Assembly (NCBI RefSeq): GCF_000377905.1
Contig: NZ_KB898872.1
Span: 62,001-126,000, forward strand
DNA from: Thioalkalivibrio sp. ALMg11
GTDB lineage: Bacteria > Pseudomonadota > Gammaproteobacteria > Ectothiorhodospirales > Ectothiorhodospiraceae
Direction of reading: 5' to 3'
Length of the DNA: 64,000 bases
How positions within the stretch are numbered: position 1 is the first letter of the stretch; each line of letters opens with the position of its first letter. A program made the translations under genes and the position numbers. This document shows positions 9,079-20,051 of this stretch, piece after piece. A model generated the notes under the pieces. It ran no database searches, was not told the origin of the DNA, and worked only from the letters and a program-made list of their open reading frames with translations.

Positions 9079-9564
9079 CTACGAATCGGCCGCGACCACC
9101 TCTGACGCCGCATCGGCAAGGAAGCGGTGCCCCTGGCGCAGGCAGTAGCGCAGCCACTTGTACAGGAACCGGTTATGCCTCCAGCGGCAGACCAGGCCCG
9201 GGTGACCGGTCAGCATCTCTGGCGCGCGACCGTCACCAATCGTGCGGCAGTGCAGTTCCAGCACCTCCGCCTGCCGCGCATCGTGGAACATGCGTACGCG
9301 CATGTCCGGCTGTTGCCGACGCTCGCCCTGGTGGTCGAATTGGTAGGTCAGGTGCAGCGTGGTCGTGTAGCGGGTGCGCTCCAGCACCTCCAGGTGCAGA
9401 TCCAGCGCACCCTCGACCCGCGAGACCGAACGCAACGGCTGCCGCTCCAGCTCGGGGCACAAACGCCGCAGCGCGAGATAGTTCTCCTCGTACATCTCCA
9501 TCAGCGCCGCAAAGCTCTCGGGCCTGGGCTCCAGATGGGATGGGGTCTTACGCTCGAGCAACAT
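9079..9564 (-). CDS. DUF1249 (YqiB-like) protein
   Basis: A 161-residue protein with the DUF1249 pattern. An N-terminal helix (MYEENYLALRRLCP) is followed by beta-strands with conserved MRVRMFHDARQAEV and a C-terminal basic helix, NRFLYKWLRYCLRQGH. E. coli YqiB is the reference; its function is not firmly known. The ATG at 9564 is chosen because similarity begins soon after; no good ribosome binding site is seen. Longer in-frame starts exist up to 9717 but would add unrelated sequence. It is convergent with the c-di-GMP gene, with a 44-bp gap. Confidence 0.8.
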   Translation of the reverse strand: MLLERKTPSHLEPRPESFAALMEMYEENYLALRRLCPELERQPLRSVSRVEGALDLHLEVLERTRYTTTLHLTYQFDHQGERRQQPDMRVRMFHDARQAEVLELHCRTIGDGRAPEMLTGHPGLVCRWRHNRFLYKWLRYCLRQGHRFLADAASEVVAADS

Positions 9565-9992
9565 GTCGCGCAGTCTAACAGCACCGTTTTGCGGGACACC
9601 GATTGTCCGCATCCAGGGCAGGACACCCCCGGGGCTTTTTGGTAACGTCGGTAGGGGAGGTGCCAAGCAATGTTGTACACGCACGCGGTGGTGTCCATGT
9701 TCTCCGTGACTCGGCACGGCACGCAGTCCGGCAGTGGTGCTACCGGCCGGTTCTCATCCTCATCAAGGCGCAACACAGGATTGGGGAACACGGGGCACCA
9801 ACCTCACAAGCCAGCGAAAGACGGGGCTCGGCCGCCCGTGCTTGATGAAAACGGGCCCGCTGACTGCAAAACGGCTCCCTTGTGCCGAGCGACTACACGC
9901 CTGTCACCACGCCATGTCAGCACACAGAATCGACTCGAGCGCGAGCGTGCACATTGCTCAGCGTCTCCCTGGACAACAAGGATGAGCGACCC
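9565..9992. other. intergenic region upstream of pgm, nothing convincing
   Basis: About 430 bp between the divergent DUF1249 and pgm genes. Several frames stay open (for example plus 9670-10002), but they encode Ser/Arg/His-rich sequence without family resemblance. I found no RNA gene, no strong hairpin and no clear promoter. It presumably contains the two divergent promoters. Confidence 0.4.
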
Positions 9993-11630
9993 ATGGACAT
10001 AAGTGTCGTCACGACCCAACCCTTTCCCGATCAGAAACCCGGCACCTCCGGTCTGCGCAAGCGCGTCCGGCAGTTCCGCCAGCGGCACTATCTGGAGAAC
10101 TACATCCAGAGCGTCTTCGATGCCTGCCCGGACCTGAAGAACGGCGAACTGCTGGTGGGCGGCGACGGGCGCTTCCACAATCGCGAGGCGATCCAGACCA
10201 TCCTGCGCATGGCCGTAGCCAACGGCGTGCAGAAGGTCGCCATCGGGCATGGTGGGCTGCTGTCCACGCCGGCCGCCTCGTACCTGATTCGGTCACGTGG
10301 GGCCACGGGCGCCCTGATCCTGTCCGCCTCCCACAACCCGGGCGGGCCGGAGGGGGATTTCGGCGTCAAGCTCAACACCGCCAACGGTGGCCCGGCCCCG
10401 CACTCGGTGACCGACGCAATCTTCGAGCAGAGCACCCGCATCAGCCATTACCGCATCGCCAACGGCGCAGAGCATGTAGACATCGATCATCTACACGCAG
10501 TACAGATGGGCGACATGGACGTCGAGGTCGTCGATCCCGTGGGCACCTACGCCGACTACATGGCCACGCTGTTCGACTTCGACCGCATCGGCGAACTGTT
10601 GCGATCCGACCACTTCCGCATGCGCTTCGATGCCATGCACGCGGTCACCGGCCCGTACGCCGAAGAGATCCTGGTCAACCGCCTCGGGGCCCCGGCCGAC
10701 ACCATCCTGCGCGCGGAACCGCTGGCCGACTTCGGTGGCCGTCACCCGGACCCGAATCTTTCCCATGCGCGCGAATTGAGCGAGGCCCTGTTCGGCCGCG
10801 ACGCCCCGGATTTCGGGGCCGCCTCGGACGGCGACGGCGACCGCAACATGATCCTCGGGCGCCGGTTCTTCGTCACGCCGTCGGACAGCCTCGCCATCAT
10901 GGCCGCCAATGCCCATCACATCCCGGCGTTCGCCGACGGCCTGAAGGGCGTGGCCCGCAGCATGCCCACCAGCCAGGCCGTGGATGTGGTCGCGGAAAAG
11001 CTGGACCTCCCCTGTTTCGAGACCCCCACCGGCTGGAAATTCTTCGGCAACCTGCTGGACGACGGGCGCATCCGCCTGTGCGGCGAAGAGAGCTTTGGCA
11101 CCAGTTCCGATCACGTACGCGAGAAGGACGGCCTGTGGGCCGTGCTGTTCTGGCTGAACCTGCTGGCCGTGCGCCGCCAGTCGGTCGAGGAGATCGTGCG
11201 TGATCACTGGCGCCAGTACGGCCGCCACTACTACACCCGCCACGACTACGAGGCCGTGGAGAGCGAACGCGCCGAACAGGTCATGGCGCGCATCCGCGAG
11301 CAGCTCTCGGTACTGCCGGGCCAGTCCCTGGCCGGCATGCGCGTCGCCCAGGCGGACGACTTCGCCTACCGCGACCCGGTGGACAACAGCCTGACCGAGC
11401 ACCAGGGTCTGCGGGTACTGTTCGAGAGCGGTGCCCGCATCGTGTTCCGGCTGTCCGGCACCGGCACCGAGGGTGCCACCCTGCGCCTGTATATCGAGCA
11501 GCACGAGACCCATCCCGAGCACCTCGATGCCGATCCCCAGGAACTCCTGGGACCCCTGATCGACGCCGCCTCCCGCCTGGGCGATATCCCCGGCCTGACC
11601 CGCCGCGAGAAGCCCGACGTCATCACCTGA
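9993..11630 (+). CDS. pgm: phosphoglucomutase (alpha-D-glucose-1,6-bisphosphate-dependent)
   Basis: Interconverts glucose 1-phosphate and glucose 6-phosphate, feeding glycogen, UDP-glucose and polysaccharide synthesis. At 545 residues it has the length of the eukaryote-like Pgm branch. Visible motifs are PGTSGLRKRV at the N-terminus, the catalytic serine loop LSASHNPGG, the metal loop DGDGDRN, the sugar-binding GEESFG, and the phosphate-binding RLSGTGTEG near the C-terminus. The start MDISVVTTQPF is chosen by family length; an upstream in-frame extension to 9882 has no similarity. An NSS transporter follows after 3 nt, on the same strand. Confidence 0.95.
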   Translation: MDISVVTTQPFPDQKPGTSGLRKRVRQFRQRHYLENYIQSVFDACPDLKNGELLVGGDGRFHNREAIQTILRMAVANGVQKVAIGHGGLLSTPAASYLIRSRGATGALILSASHNPGGPEGDFGVKLNTANGGPAPHSVTDAIFEQSTRISHYRIANGAEHVDIDHLHAVQMGDMDVEVVDPVGTYADYMATLFDFDRIGELLRSDHFRMRFDAMHAVTGPYAEEILVNRLGAPADTILRAEPLADFGGRHPDPNLSHARELSEALFGRDAPDFGAASDGDGDRNMILGRRFFVTPSDSLAIMAANAHHIPAFADGLKGVARSMPTSQAVDVVAEKLDLPCFETPTGWKFFGNLLDDGRIRLCGEESFGTSSDHVREKDGLWAVLFWLNLLAVRRQSVEEIVRDHWRQYGRHYYTRHDYEAVESERAEQVMARIREQLSVLPGQSLAGMRVAQADDFAYRDPVDNSLTEHQGLRVLFESGARIVFRLSGTGTEGATLRLYIEQHETHPEHLDADPQELLGPLIDAASRLGDIPGLTRREKPDVIT

Positions 11631-11633
11631 TAG

Positions 11634-13007
11634 ATGACCATCACTGCCACTGCGCAGCGCTGGAGCCACAGCTATGCCTTCTTCCTCGCGGCGACAGCCT
11701 CGGCGGTGGGGCTGGGGAACGTGTGGAAGTTTCCCTACATCCTCGGCCAGAACGGGGGTGGCGCGTTTCTCGTGGTCTACCTCGGCTGCATCGTCCTGAT
11801 CGGCGTACCAATCATGATGGCGGAGGTCATGATCGGTCGCCGGGGCCGCCGCTCGCCTGGCTACGCGGCCCGCGAAGTGGCTCGCGAGAGCGGCGCCCAC
11901 GACCTGTGGCAACTGGTCGGCTGGCTGGGCCTGTTCTCCGCCTTCCTGATCATGAGCTTCTACGTAGTGATCACCGGCTGGGCCTTCTCCTACGTCCACA
12001 AGGCCGCCACAGGCGCCTTTGCCGGGGCCGACGGCGACAAGGTGGCGGGGCTGTTCGCCGCAATGACCGCCTCACCCACCGAGATGCTCGCCTGGAGCAC
12101 CCTCGCCGTCACCCTCGCCTTCGGCATCGTCGCCCTGGGGCTTCGCCAGGGGCTGGAACGCTGGCTGCATGTGCTGATGCCGGTGCTGCTGATCCTGCTC
12201 CTGACCGCGCTGGCCAGCGCCTGGTGGATCGGGGAACCCCGGCAAGCCCTGGACTTCCTGCTGCGACCGGACTTCTCCGCCCTGACCCCGCACGGCGTGC
12301 TGATTGCGGCGGGCCATGCGTTCTTCACCATGACACTGGCCTCCGGCGTGCTGATGATGTTCGGCGCCTACCTGCCGCAGCACACGTCCATCGGCCGCAC
12401 TGCCATTGGCGTGGCACTGGCAGATACGGCGGTCGCCCTGATCGCGGGGCTGGCGATCTTCCCCATCGTGTTCGGTTTCGGGCTCGACCCGGCCGAAGGC
12501 CCCGGGCTGATGTTTCAGACCCTGCCGCTGGCACTGGCGGCCGTGCCGGCCGGCGTCCTGATGACGACCCTGTTCTTCGCCACCCTGAGCCTGGCCGCAT
12601 TCAGCACCATGATCACGAACGTTCAGGCCTTCGTGCACCTGTTCCACGAGCGCCTGCATGCGTCACGCGTGCTCGCCGTCCTGGTGTGTGGCGGCGCGGT
12701 CTGGCTGCTGAGCCTGGCCAGCGTGTTTTCGTTCAGCGGCGCAGCCTGGGCGCGTCTCGACATCACCCTGCTGGGCCGCGAGATCCCGACGCTGTACCAC
12801 GCCATCGAACACGTGGCCATCAACCTGCTGCTCCCGTTGGGGGGCCTGTTGATCGCGGTATTTGCCGGCTGGGTTGTGCATACCCGCGTGGCCCGCGACG
12901 AGCTCGCCCTGGCCCCCTTCGCGTTCACCATCTGGCGCTTCGTGCTCCGCTATGTTGCGCCGATCGGACTCGGTGCACTCCTGTTGAACCTGGCCGGTTG
13001 GATATAG
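11634..13007 (+). CDS. sodium-dependent transporter, NSS/SNF family
   Basis: Integral inner-membrane symporter of 457 residues with about 11-12 hydrophobic segments. The N-terminal signature AVGLGNVWKFPY forms the unwound TM1 that binds Na+ and substrate in LeuT-like proteins; GGGAFL follows in TM2. Substrates of this family are amino acids or related amines, and the sequence does not reveal which. It is only 3 nt from the pgm stop, so co-transcription is likely, although the link between sugar phosphate and amine uptake is not obvious. Confidence 0.92.
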   Translation: MTITATAQRWSHSYAFFLAATASAVGLGNVWKFPYILGQNGGGAFLVVYLGCIVLIGVPIMMAEVMIGRRGRRSPGYAAREVARESGAHDLWQLVGWLGLFSAFLIMSFYVVITGWAFSYVHKAATGAFAGADGDKVAGLFAAMTASPTEMLAWSTLAVTLAFGIVALGLRQGLERWLHVLMPVLLILLLTALASAWWIGEPRQALDFLLRPDFSALTPHGVLIAAGHAFFTMTLASGVLMMFGAYLPQHTSIGRTAIGVALADTAVALIAGLAIFPIVFGFGLDPAEGPGLMFQTLPLALAAVPAGVLMTTLFFATLSLAAFSTMITNVQAFVHLFHERLHASRVLAVLVCGGAVWLLSLASVFSFSGAAWARLDITLLGREIPTLYHAIEHVAINLLLPLGGLLIAVFAGWVVHTRVARDELALAPFAFTIWRFVLRYVAPIGLGALLLNLAGWI

Positions 13008-13031
13008 CCCGACCGAGTGGGGCCAGGGGGA

Positions 13032-14219
13032 TTACAGCAAGCCCCGCAGGCGCTCGACGGCCTCGCGCAGGCGGGACTCGGACTGGGTGTAGGCGATGCG
13101 CAGGTAGTCCCGACCCCGGCTGGGGCTGAAATCCGTCCCCGGCGTCAGGGCCACACCGGCCGTGTCCAGGACGCGCGCGCAAAGGGCCTCGGAGTCCGGG
13201 CCGTGGGCGGTACAGTCGGCATAGATGTAGAACGCGCCCTGCGGCCGCGCCTGGACCTCCAGCCCGAGCCCCGGAAGCGCCTCCAGCAGCACGTCCCGGC
13301 GGCCTTTCAGCTCGCGCACCCGAGATTGCAGCAACGCCTCGGTCTCGGGCGCAAAGGCCGCCAGCGCCGCGGTCTGGGCCATGCTGGCCGGGGCCACAAA
13401 CAGGTTCTGTGCCAGGCGCCGCACCGGGTCTACCCAGGTCTCCGGCACGACCATCCAGCCGAGGCGCCAGCCAGTCATGGCGAAGTACTTGGAGAACGAG
13501 TTGATCACCACCACATCGGGGAAGTCGGCCGCGGCACTGGGCTCCGGGGTATCGAAGACGATCTGGGCGTAGATCTCGTCCATGATCACCAGGCCTCCGC
13601 GCTCGCGCACGACCTCGACGATCGCAGCCAGCCGATCACGCGACAGGCAGGTCCCGGTCGGGTTCGCCGGCGACCCCAACAGCACCGCACGGGTATTGGC
13701 GCCCCACGCGGCGGCGATCGACTCGGCAGTCGGCTGGAAGGCATGTTCGGCCTGGACGGGCAAGCCCACGGGGGGCGCACCGCGCGCGGCGACGAACTGG
13801 CGGTTGCAGGCATAGCCGGGGTCCGGCAGCAGGACTTCCTCGCCCGGGTTCACCCCCGCCGCCAGCGCCAGCAGGATGGCTGCGGAGGCCCCGGCCGTAA
13901 TCACGATGCGGTCCGGATCCACTTCGGCCCCGTGACGCCGCTGGTAGTCGGCGGCGATCGCCTCGCGCAGGGCCTGGGTCCCGTGCGCCGGGGTGTAGCG
14001 GGTATCCCCCTCTGCCAGCGCGGCGCGGCCGGCCGCGATCACCGGGGGCGGCGTCGGAAAGTCCGGCTCCCCCACCTCCAGGTGAATGATGTCGCGCCCG
14101 GCGCGCTCGGCCGCCTGGGCCCGTGCCAGGATGTCCATCACCCGAAACGGCTCCACCACCTCGGCGAAGCCGGACAGCGCCGGATCACGAATCGGGTTGT
14201 CGGGATGTCCCGGGACCAC
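13032..14219 (-). CDS. PLP-dependent class I/II aminotransferase
   Basis: A 395-residue fold-type I aminotransferase (AspC/DapC/AlaA group). Landmarks are HLEVGEPDFPTP, YTPAHGTQALREAI, SPANPTGT, DEIYAQ, and the PLP-lysine segment SFSKYFAMTGWRLGW, followed by AFYIYAD and RIAYTQSESRL near the C-terminus. The amino acid substrate cannot be read from sequence. A GTG at 14219, 8 nt after the der stop, is taken as start; the frame continues upstream only as the shadow of der. It is the last gene of the long minus-strand run beginning at trmJ. Confidence 0.9.
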   Translation of the reverse strand: MVPGHPDNPIRDPALSGFAEVVEPFRVMDILARAQAAERAGRDIIHLEVGEPDFPTPPPVIAAGRAALAEGDTRYTPAHGTQALREAIAADYQRRHGAEVDPDRIVITAGASAAILLALAAGVNPGEEVLLPDPGYACNRQFVAARGAPPVGLPVQAEHAFQPTAESIAAAWGANTRAVLLGSPANPTGTCLSRDRLAAIVEVVRERGGLVIMDEIYAQIVFDTPEPSAAADFPDVVVINSFSKYFAMTGWRLGWMVVPETWVDPVRRLAQNLFVAPASMAQTAALAAFAPETEALLQSRVRELKGRRDVLLEALPGLGLEVQARPQGAFYIYADCTAHGPDSEALCARVLDTAGVALTPGTDFSPSRGRDYLRIAYTQSESRLREAVERLRGLL

Positions 14220-14227
14220 GGTTGCGA

Positions 14228-15679
14228 TCAGCGGCGCACGTGCCGCATCAGGCGCTTGCGCTTGTACTGCTGCCTCGGGGTGAGCTTGTTGCGCCGGCCC
14301 GCATAGGGATTGCGCCCGGAGCGGAATTCGAGCCGCAACGGTGTCCCGACCAGCTTGAGCTGCTTGCGGAAGAAGTTTTCCAGGTAACGCTTGTAGCTCC
14401 CGGCAAGCGCGTCGGTCTGATTGCCGTGGATCACGATCACCGGCGGGTTCTGGCCACCCTGGTGCGCGTAGCGCAACTTGATCCGCCGCCCGCTGATCAT
14501 CGGCGGCGCATGCTCGGCCACCGCGGCCTCCAGCAGGCGCGTGAGCTCCGGCGTGGACATCTTGCGGAAGGCACTGGCGTGGGCCTCGCACACGTCGTCC
14601 AGCAGGTGCCCGACATTGGTGCCGTGCAAGGCCGAGATCAGGCGCATGCGGGCAAAATCGACAAAGCCCAGGCGCCGGTCCATCTCGTCGCGGATGCGTT
14701 CGCGCGCGTGGTCGTCCAGGCCATCCCACTTGTTCACGGCCAGCACCAGCGAGCGCCCGGCCTCGATCACCATCCCCAGCAGGTGGGAATCCTGATCCGA
14801 CAGGCCGGCATGGGCATCCACCACCAGGACCACCACGTGGGCGGACTCGATCGCCTGCAGCGTCTTGATGACGCTGAATTTCTCGATCACCTCGTGGACC
14901 CGGCCGCGGCGGCGCACGCCGGCGGTGTCGATCAGGGTGTACTCCTGACCGTCGCGCTCGAACGGGACAAAGATGCTGTCGCGGGTGGTGCCGGCCACCT
15001 CCGTGGCCACCACGCGCTCGTCGCCCAGGATGCGATTCACCAGGGTCGACTTGCCGACGTTGGGGCGCCCGACGATCGCCACGCGAATACCCGGCCAGTC
15101 ATCCAGCGCCGCCTGCTGCGAGGCTTCGTCGAGGCCGTCACTGGCGGCCTCGTCGTCTCCGGCATCTTCACTGGCCGCCCGGCGCGCGGCCGCCACGTCC
15201 TTGCGCACCGCCTGCATCAGGCCCTGTACGCCGCGCCCGTGTGCTGCGGCAATGGAGGTCACCTGCCCCAGCCCGAGGGCGTAGAACTCGGCACTGACGG
15301 TATCGGCATCCAGGCCATCGGTCTTGTTCACCACGACACGCGCCTTTACACCGGCGCCGCGCAGCTGATCGGCAATCGCCTGATCCTGCGGCGTCAGGCC
15401 GTCACGAGCATCCACCATGAACAGCACATGATCCGCTTCGGCCACCGCGCGCTGGGTCTGTTCGGCCATCGCGCGGTCCATCTCCGCGCCCTCGCCCGAG
15501 AGCCCACCGGTGTCCACCACCAGATAGGGAAAATCGCCGACCTTGCCAATGCCGTACTGGCGATCGCGCGTCAGCCCGGCGACATCGGCCACCAGGGCAT
15601 CGCGCGAGCGCGTGAGCTGGTTGAACAGCGTGGACTTGCCGACATTCGGGCGACCGATCAGGGCGATAACCGGGATCAT
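14228..15679 (-). CDS. der: ribosome-associated GTPase Der (EngA)
   Basis: Essential tandem GTPase for 50S subunit assembly. Two G domains are visible: the first with [15 protein letters not shown] and NKTD, the second with [19 protein letters not shown] and NKWD. A C-terminal KH-like domain is rich in Arg/Lys ([13 protein letters not shown]). It is 483 residues from [10 protein letters not shown]. The 20 in-frame residues upstream are not conserved. The neighbours bamB upstream and an aminotransferase downstream fit the common gammaproteobacterial order. Confidence 0.97.
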   Translation of the reverse strand: MIPVIALIGRPNVGKSTLFNQLTRSRDALVADVAGLTRDRQYGIGKVGDFPYLVVDTGGLSGEGAEMDRAMAEQTQRAVAEADHVLFMVDARDGLTPQDQAIADQLRGAGVKARVVVNKTDGLDADTVSAEFYALGLGQVTSIAAAHGRGVQGLMQAVRKDVAAARRAASEDAGDDEAASDGLDEASQQAALDDWPGIRVAIVGRPNVGKSTLVNRILGDERVVATEVAGTTRDSIFVPFERDGQEYTLIDTAGVRRRGRVHEVIEKFSVIKTLQAIESAHVVVLVVDAHAGLSDQDSHLLGMVIEAGRSLVLAVNKWDGLDDHARERIRDEMDRRLGFVDFARMRLISALHGTNVGHLLDDVCEAHASAFRKMSTPELTRLLEAAVAEHAPPMISGRRIKLRYAHQGGQNPPVIVIHGNQTDALAGSYKRYLENFFRKQLKLVGTPLRLEFRSGRNPYAGRRNKLTPRQQYKRKRLMRHVRR

Positions 15680-15728
15680 CGGGAACCGCGACCTGCGCGC
15701 ATAATCCGGCGTCCGGACATCTTGTGGC

Positions 15729-16919
15729 TCACTCGTCACCCCGGATCGAAGGGTTCACCGCGGTCAATTGTCCATTGTCGGTGACGACATACAGCGTCCC
15801 GTTCACCAGGGTCGGACGCGTGACTACGGAGCCGGAGCCGGCGCGCAGGCGGGCGACAATGCGTCCGTCCTCGACATCGATCCAGTGCAGGTAGCCCTCG
15901 TAATCACCGACGATGGCGTGCTGGCCGACCACCACCGGCGCGGTCACACCGCGCAGGCGCAGGCCATCCATCTGCCACAGGTCACCACCACTGCGGGGCT
16001 GCAGGCCCCACAGGTGGCTCTCGGCATCGGTCACGACCAGGACATCGGAACTCGTATCCACATCCCCGCCTTGATAGGAAGAAAAGTCACGGACCCAGAA
16101 GATCTCGCCGGAGTTGAGATCCAGCGCCGCGAGCCTTCCCTGGTAGGTGGCCGCAATGGCAGCGCCGCGATACATCGGGATATGCCCGTCCAGATCCACC
16201 ATGCGCTCGACTTCCGTGCGCCCGGTCGGGACGCCCAGGGTGGTCTCCCAAAGCACGTTGCCACGGTTGAGCCCCAGCATCAGCAGGCGGCCGTTGTCGA
16301 ACCCGGCCAGCACACGGCCGGAGGTGATCTGCGGGCGCTGGGCCCCGCGCAGGCTCAGCGAGGGCGTGGTGCGCAGCGCGGTCCACTGGGTGGCGCCGGA
16401 ATCGGCGTCCAGGGCATGGATGCGCCCGTCGTTGGTGCGCACAATGACCAGGCCACCGGACACATCCGAGACTGCCAGCACCTCGCTGGAGAGCGCGGCA
16501 CGCCAGCGTTCGCCATCGCCGCCCAGATCCACGCCGATGGCGTAGCCGTCCAGCGTGCCGACCACGGCGAGGCCGTCACCGACGCCGACCCCCGCGGAGA
16601 CCCGGGCATCATCCAGGCGCACCTGCCAGCGCTGGCTGCCGCCTTCGGGATTCAGGCCGGAGACCCGCCCGGAGGCGTCGCTCATCACCACCAGGTCCTC
16701 GGCGATGCCGGGGTAGATCTGCCACAGGAAGCGCTCGCCGCCGCTGCCCACCGAGCGCGACCACAGCCGTTCCGGCTGCCCCTCGGCCTCGAACTCCGGC
16801 AGGTCCGCCGGCGGCTCGGTGGTATCGCGCGACCACAGACCGCAGGCGCTCAGGGACAGGATCAGCGCGCTGGCAATCAGCAGGCGCACGACCGGACTCG
16901 CAAGGGAAGGCACAGACAT
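15729..16919 (-). CDS. bamB: outer membrane assembly lipoprotein BamB
   Basis: Lipoprotein of the BAM complex that folds outer-membrane barrel proteins. The signal peptide ends in lipobox LSAC (Cys ~26). The mature part is an eight-bladed PQQ-type beta-propeller, seen as repeated G-x-L-x-A-L-x-x-x-x-G-x-x-x-W units such as [15 protein letters not shown] and [14 protein letters not shown]. At 396 residues it matches E. coli BamB (~392). It lies between yfgM and der in the usual order. Confidence 0.96.
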   Translation of the reverse strand: MSVPSLASPVVRLLIASALILSLSACGLWSRDTTEPPADLPEFEAEGQPERLWSRSVGSGGERFLWQIYPGIAEDLVVMSDASGRVSGLNPEGGSQRWQVRLDDARVSAGVGVGDGLAVVGTLDGYAIGVDLGGDGERWRAALSSEVLAVSDVSGGLVIVRTNDGRIHALDADSGATQWTALRTTPSLSLRGAQRPQITSGRVLAGFDNGRLLMLGLNRGNVLWETTLGVPTGRTEVERMVDLDGHIPMYRGAAIAATYQGRLAALDLNSGEIFWVRDFSSYQGGDVDTSSDVLVVTDAESHLWGLQPRSGGDLWQMDGLRLRGVTAPVVVGQHAIVGDYEGYLHWIDVEDGRIVARLRAGSGSVVTRPTLVNGTLYVVTDNGQLTAVNPSIRGDE

Positions 16920-16934
16920 CAGGCGACGGGTCCT

Positions 16935-17549
16935 CTAGACAGAAAGTTCTTCGTATTTCAGACGCAGGTACTCGGGGCCGTGCCCCGCGTCCAGTGCAGC
17001 CTCGTAATGCTCGCGCGCACGCTCGCGATCCCCGTGGGCGCGGGCCAGGTCCCCTTCGAGCTCGCGCTTCAGCCCCGTGAAGGCAACGCTGCGAACATCG
17101 GCCAGGGTCGCCTCGGCGTCATCCAGCCGCTCGGCCAGGATCATCTGGCGCGCAAGACGCAGGGTCAGCACCTCGCGATACCCACGATCGGGGGCAGCGT
17201 CGCGCGCCGCCTGCAGGGCGTCGATCGCGGTGTCGGTGTCGTCCTGCGCGATCGCTACATCGGCCCGGTAGACCCAGGCGAGCGCGCGGTAGGGCGTACC
17301 CCGTCCCTGTTCGATCACCGCGTCGGCCAGTTCCAGCGCGCGATCAGTCTGGCCGGTCTGGCCGGCGACCTGCAGGGCCTGATACATCTCGGAGGACACC
17401 TGGGCGCGCGATTCCTCGCGATCGCTCCACCAGTTCCAGCCGAACAGGCCGCCGACCCCGAGAACCAGGCCGGCCACAATCGCCATGCCGTTGTCCGCCC
17501 ACCACTGCTTGATGCGTTCGGCTTTTTCTTCGTCGGTGAGATAACTCAT
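16935..17549 (-). CDS. yfgM: YfgM-like ancillary SecYEG translocon subunit
   Basis: A 204-residue inner-membrane protein: a short cytoplasmic N-terminus (EEKAERIKQWWADNG), one membrane helix at ~22-41, and a periplasmic TPR-like helical domain. YfgM works with PpiD at the Sec translocon in periplasmic chaperoning. The position between hisS (8-nt gap) and bamB (15-nt gap) supports the name. Confidence 0.92.
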   Translation of the reverse strand: MSYLTDEEKAERIKQWWADNGMAIVAGLVLGVGGLFGWNWWSDREESRAQVSSEMYQALQVAGQTGQTDRALELADAVIEQGRGTPYRALAWVYRADVAIAQDDTDTAIDALQAARDAAPDRGYREVLTLRLARQMILAERLDDAEATLADVRSVAFTGLKRELEGDLARAHGDRERAREHYEAALDAGHGPEYLRLKYEELSV

Positions 17550-17557
17550 CGTGTTCT

Positions 17558-18847
17558 CTATCCTTGCGTTGACTGCACTTGCAGGGCCGTACGCAGATGG
17601 CCTGCGAGGGCTGCACGGTCGACGGCCACCTGCTCGCCGCCCTGCGATCTTAACGGCTTCACCGTGACGGTGCCCGCGGCCAGCTCGTCACTTCCGAGCA
17701 CCAGGGCATAGTGCGCCCCCAGCCGATCGGCACGTTTCATCTGCGACTTGAAGCTGCCGCCACCACAATGCTGGACCAGGCGCAGCCCCGGCAATTCGCC
17801 ACGCAGCTGGTCCGCCAGTTGCAGTGCCGGGCCGACCAGTTCGTCGCCGCCGACGATCAGGTAGGCATCCGGACCCGGCGCTGCCGGGGCGTCTTCGCGC
17901 GCCTCCAGCAGCGCGACCAGCCGCTCCAGGCCCATCGCCATCCCGATCGCCGGGGTGCCACGGCCACCGAGCTGTTCGACCAGGCCGTCGTAGCGCCCGC
18001 CGGCGCAGACCGTGCCCTGGGCACCAAGATCCTCGGTGATCCACTCGAATACCGTATGCGTATAGTAATCGAGCCCACGCACCAGGCGCGGGTTGTGCTC
18101 GTACGCGATGCCCAGCGCATCCAGATGCGCGCACAGTCCGTCGAAATGGGCGCGCGACTCAGCGTCCAGATCATCCATCAGACTGGGGGCCTGCGCGACC
18201 ACTTCGCGGGTATCCGGGTGCTTGCTGTCGAGGATGCGCATCGGATTGTCATAGAGCCGGCGCTGCGCCTCCTCGTCCAGGGCGTCACGATGCTGCTCGA
18301 AATAGGCGATCAGGTGGTCGCGGTAGCGCTGCCGGCTTTCCGGGGTTCCCAGCGTGTTCAGCTCGAGGCGCACGTTCGAGAGCCCGAGCATGCGCCACAG
18401 CCGTGCGGTCATCGCCAGCATCTCGGCGTCGACATCCGGCCCCGGCAGGCCGAACACCTCGACCCCAACCTGGTGGAACTGGCGGTAGCGCCCCTTCTGC
18501 GGGCGCTCATGGCGGAACATCGGCCCCAGGTACCAAAGCCGCTGCACCTGGTTGTGCAGCAAACCGTGCTGGATCCCCGCGCGCACGCAACTCGCGGTGC
18601 CTTCCGGGCGCAGGCTCAGGCTGTCGCCATTGCGGTCGTCGAAGGTGTACATCTCCTTCTCGACGATATCCGTCACATCGCCGATGGAGCGCTTGAACAG
18701 CTCGGTCGCCTCCACGATCGGCATGCGGATCTCGTGGTAGCCGTAGCCCTCCACAACCTCGCGCAGGGTGGCTTCCAGATGCTGCCAGACATGAATGGAC
18801 TCGGGCAGGATGTCATGCATCCCGCGGATCGACTTGATCGCTTTCAT
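17558..18847 (-). CDS. hisS: histidyl-tRNA synthetase
   Basis: Class II aminoacyl-tRNA synthetase of 429 residues. It opens with the conserved [11 protein letters not shown]. Motif 2 ([21 protein letters not shown]), the histidine A box [14 protein letters not shown] and motif 3 (GMAMGLERL) are all present. A C-terminal anticodon-binding domain covers ~330-429. The flanking rodZ and yfgM genes match the usual cluster, except that ispG, often found between rodZ and hisS, is absent here. Confidence 0.97.
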   Translation of the reverse strand: MKAIKSIRGMHDILPESIHVWQHLEATLREVVEGYGYHEIRMPIVEATELFKRSIGDVTDIVEKEMYTFDDRNGDSLSLRPEGTASCVRAGIQHGLLHNQVQRLWYLGPMFRHERPQKGRYRQFHQVGVEVFGLPGPDVDAEMLAMTARLWRMLGLSNVRLELNTLGTPESRQRYRDHLIAYFEQHRDALDEEAQRRLYDNPMRILDSKHPDTREVVAQAPSLMDDLDAESRAHFDGLCAHLDALGIAYEHNPRLVRGLDYYTHTVFEWITEDLGAQGTVCAGGRYDGLVEQLGGRGTPAIGMAMGLERLVALLEAREDAPAAPGPDAYLIVGGDELVGPALQLADQLRGELPGLRLVQHCGGGSFKSQMKRADRLGAHYALVLGSDELAAGTVTVKPLRSQGGEQVAVDRAALAGHLRTALQVQSTQG

Positions 18848-18893
18848 GGTGTCTTTTTGTTTGTACGTGATGGCCTGCCGGAAAGACCCGGGT

Positions 18894-20051
18894 TCAGCCT
18901 TCCAGATCGAAGCGCGCGGTGCGGTCGCTCCGGATATGCGTCTCGACGTCTACCGGCTCTCCATCCAGCGTCAGCGAGACCCCGGACGCGTTGCCCAGGA
19001 TCACCCGGCCAGGCAGGTCGAGGCGAATCTCCTCGCGGTCACCCGAACTGAGCACGCCGGTCAAAACCACCTCGTCGGCGGCGTCGCGGATCTCCACCCA
19101 GGAGGTCTCGCCGAACTCCAGCACCAGTTGCGCGCCCTCACCCGCCGCCGGACTTTCACCGGAAGTCTCGATCACCGGGGCGGCATCCAGTGAGGTTTCG
19201 CTTTCGGCCCGCGCGGGGGCCTCTGGCGTGACCGGCTCTTCCGGCACGGCCAGGGCCTCCGCCGGTACGGTGGATTCCGAGGCTGCTTCCGGGACGCCGG
19301 CCGATTCTTCGGCACCCGCCGGCTCAGGCTGGGCGCCCTCCGGGAGAACCTCCGGCGCGGGCGTATCGGGCGCCGGATCGGGGCTCTCGGTAATCGACGG
19401 GATGCGTCCTTCGGCGTCCGGGGTCTGCGTACCGGCGAGGCCCGGGACGGAATCCCGCGCATCGCCCAGATTCAGTGACGGCCACCCGGGTGTGTCCGTG
19501 CGCTCGCTCCAGGCGTAGACCCCAAGTCCCAGGAGGATCACGGCCAAGAGCAAGGCGAGCCAGTAGATGCCGCGCCCGCGCCGCCGCTGACGGCCGCGCG
19601 CGGAAGGCGTTGCGACCGCCCGGAGTTCGGGATCGACCATCCCGTGGCTCTCGAAGGACTGAATCCACGGATCCGCGTCCACGCCCAGTTCCCGTGCGCA
19701 GGAGCGCAGATACCCACGCACGTAAGCCGGTGGCATGTGGTGAAAGCGATTGGCTTCCAGGTCTTCCAGGGTGCCGCGCCCGAGGTGGATGCGGCTGGCC
19801 AGGGTCGCGGTGTCCAGACCGGCCGCCTCGCGCGCCCGACGCAGACTGGCCCCGGGCTCGTCCTCACCCCGGGCCGCCTCCGGTCCGGATTCCTCCCGGT
19901 GGTCCCGGGTGGTCAGGCCATGCGCCGCGGAGAACGACGGCTCCGGATCGGGGTCCGTACCTTCAGTGCGCAGGGAGGCGACATTGTTCGTTGAATCATC
20001 GACGTCCTCGACCCGCCCCAGGCCCGGTTCCTTGTCGCGTGGATCGCTCAC
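18894..20051 (-). CDS. rodZ: cytoskeletal protein RodZ
   Basis: Bitopic membrane protein that couples MreB to the elongation machinery. It has a longer than usual charged N-terminal extension (~65 residues), then an XRE-type helix-turn-helix (~68-135, with [19 protein letters not shown]), a basic juxtamembrane stretch, a TM helix (~162-183), an acidic Pro/Glu/Ala-rich periplasmic linker and the C-terminal DUF4115 beta-domain (~300-385). Its ATG overlaps the pilW stop codon as ATGA, indicating translational coupling. Confidence 0.93.
   Translation of the reverse strand: MSDPRDKEPGLGRVEDVDDSTNNVASLRTEGTDPDPEPSFSAAHGLTTRDHREESGPEAARGEDEPGASLRRAREAAGLDTATLASRIHLGRGTLEDLEANRFHHMPPAYVRGYLRSCARELGVDADPWIQSFESHGMVDPELRAVATPSARGRQRRRGRGIYWLALLLAVILLGLGVYAWSERTDTPGWPSLNLGDARDSVPGLAGTQTPDAEGRIPSITESPDPAPDTPAPEVLPEGAQPEPAGAEESAGVPEAASESTVPAEALAVPEEPVTPEAPARAESETSLDAAPVIETSGESPAAGEGAQLVLEFGETSWVEIRDAADEVVLTGVLSSGDREEIRLDLPGRVILGNASGVSLTLDGEPVDVETHIRSDRTARFDLEG

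Noticed and set aside
10491-11999. 502-codon minus-strand frame
   Set aside because: Antisense to pgm, which has all catalytic motifs.
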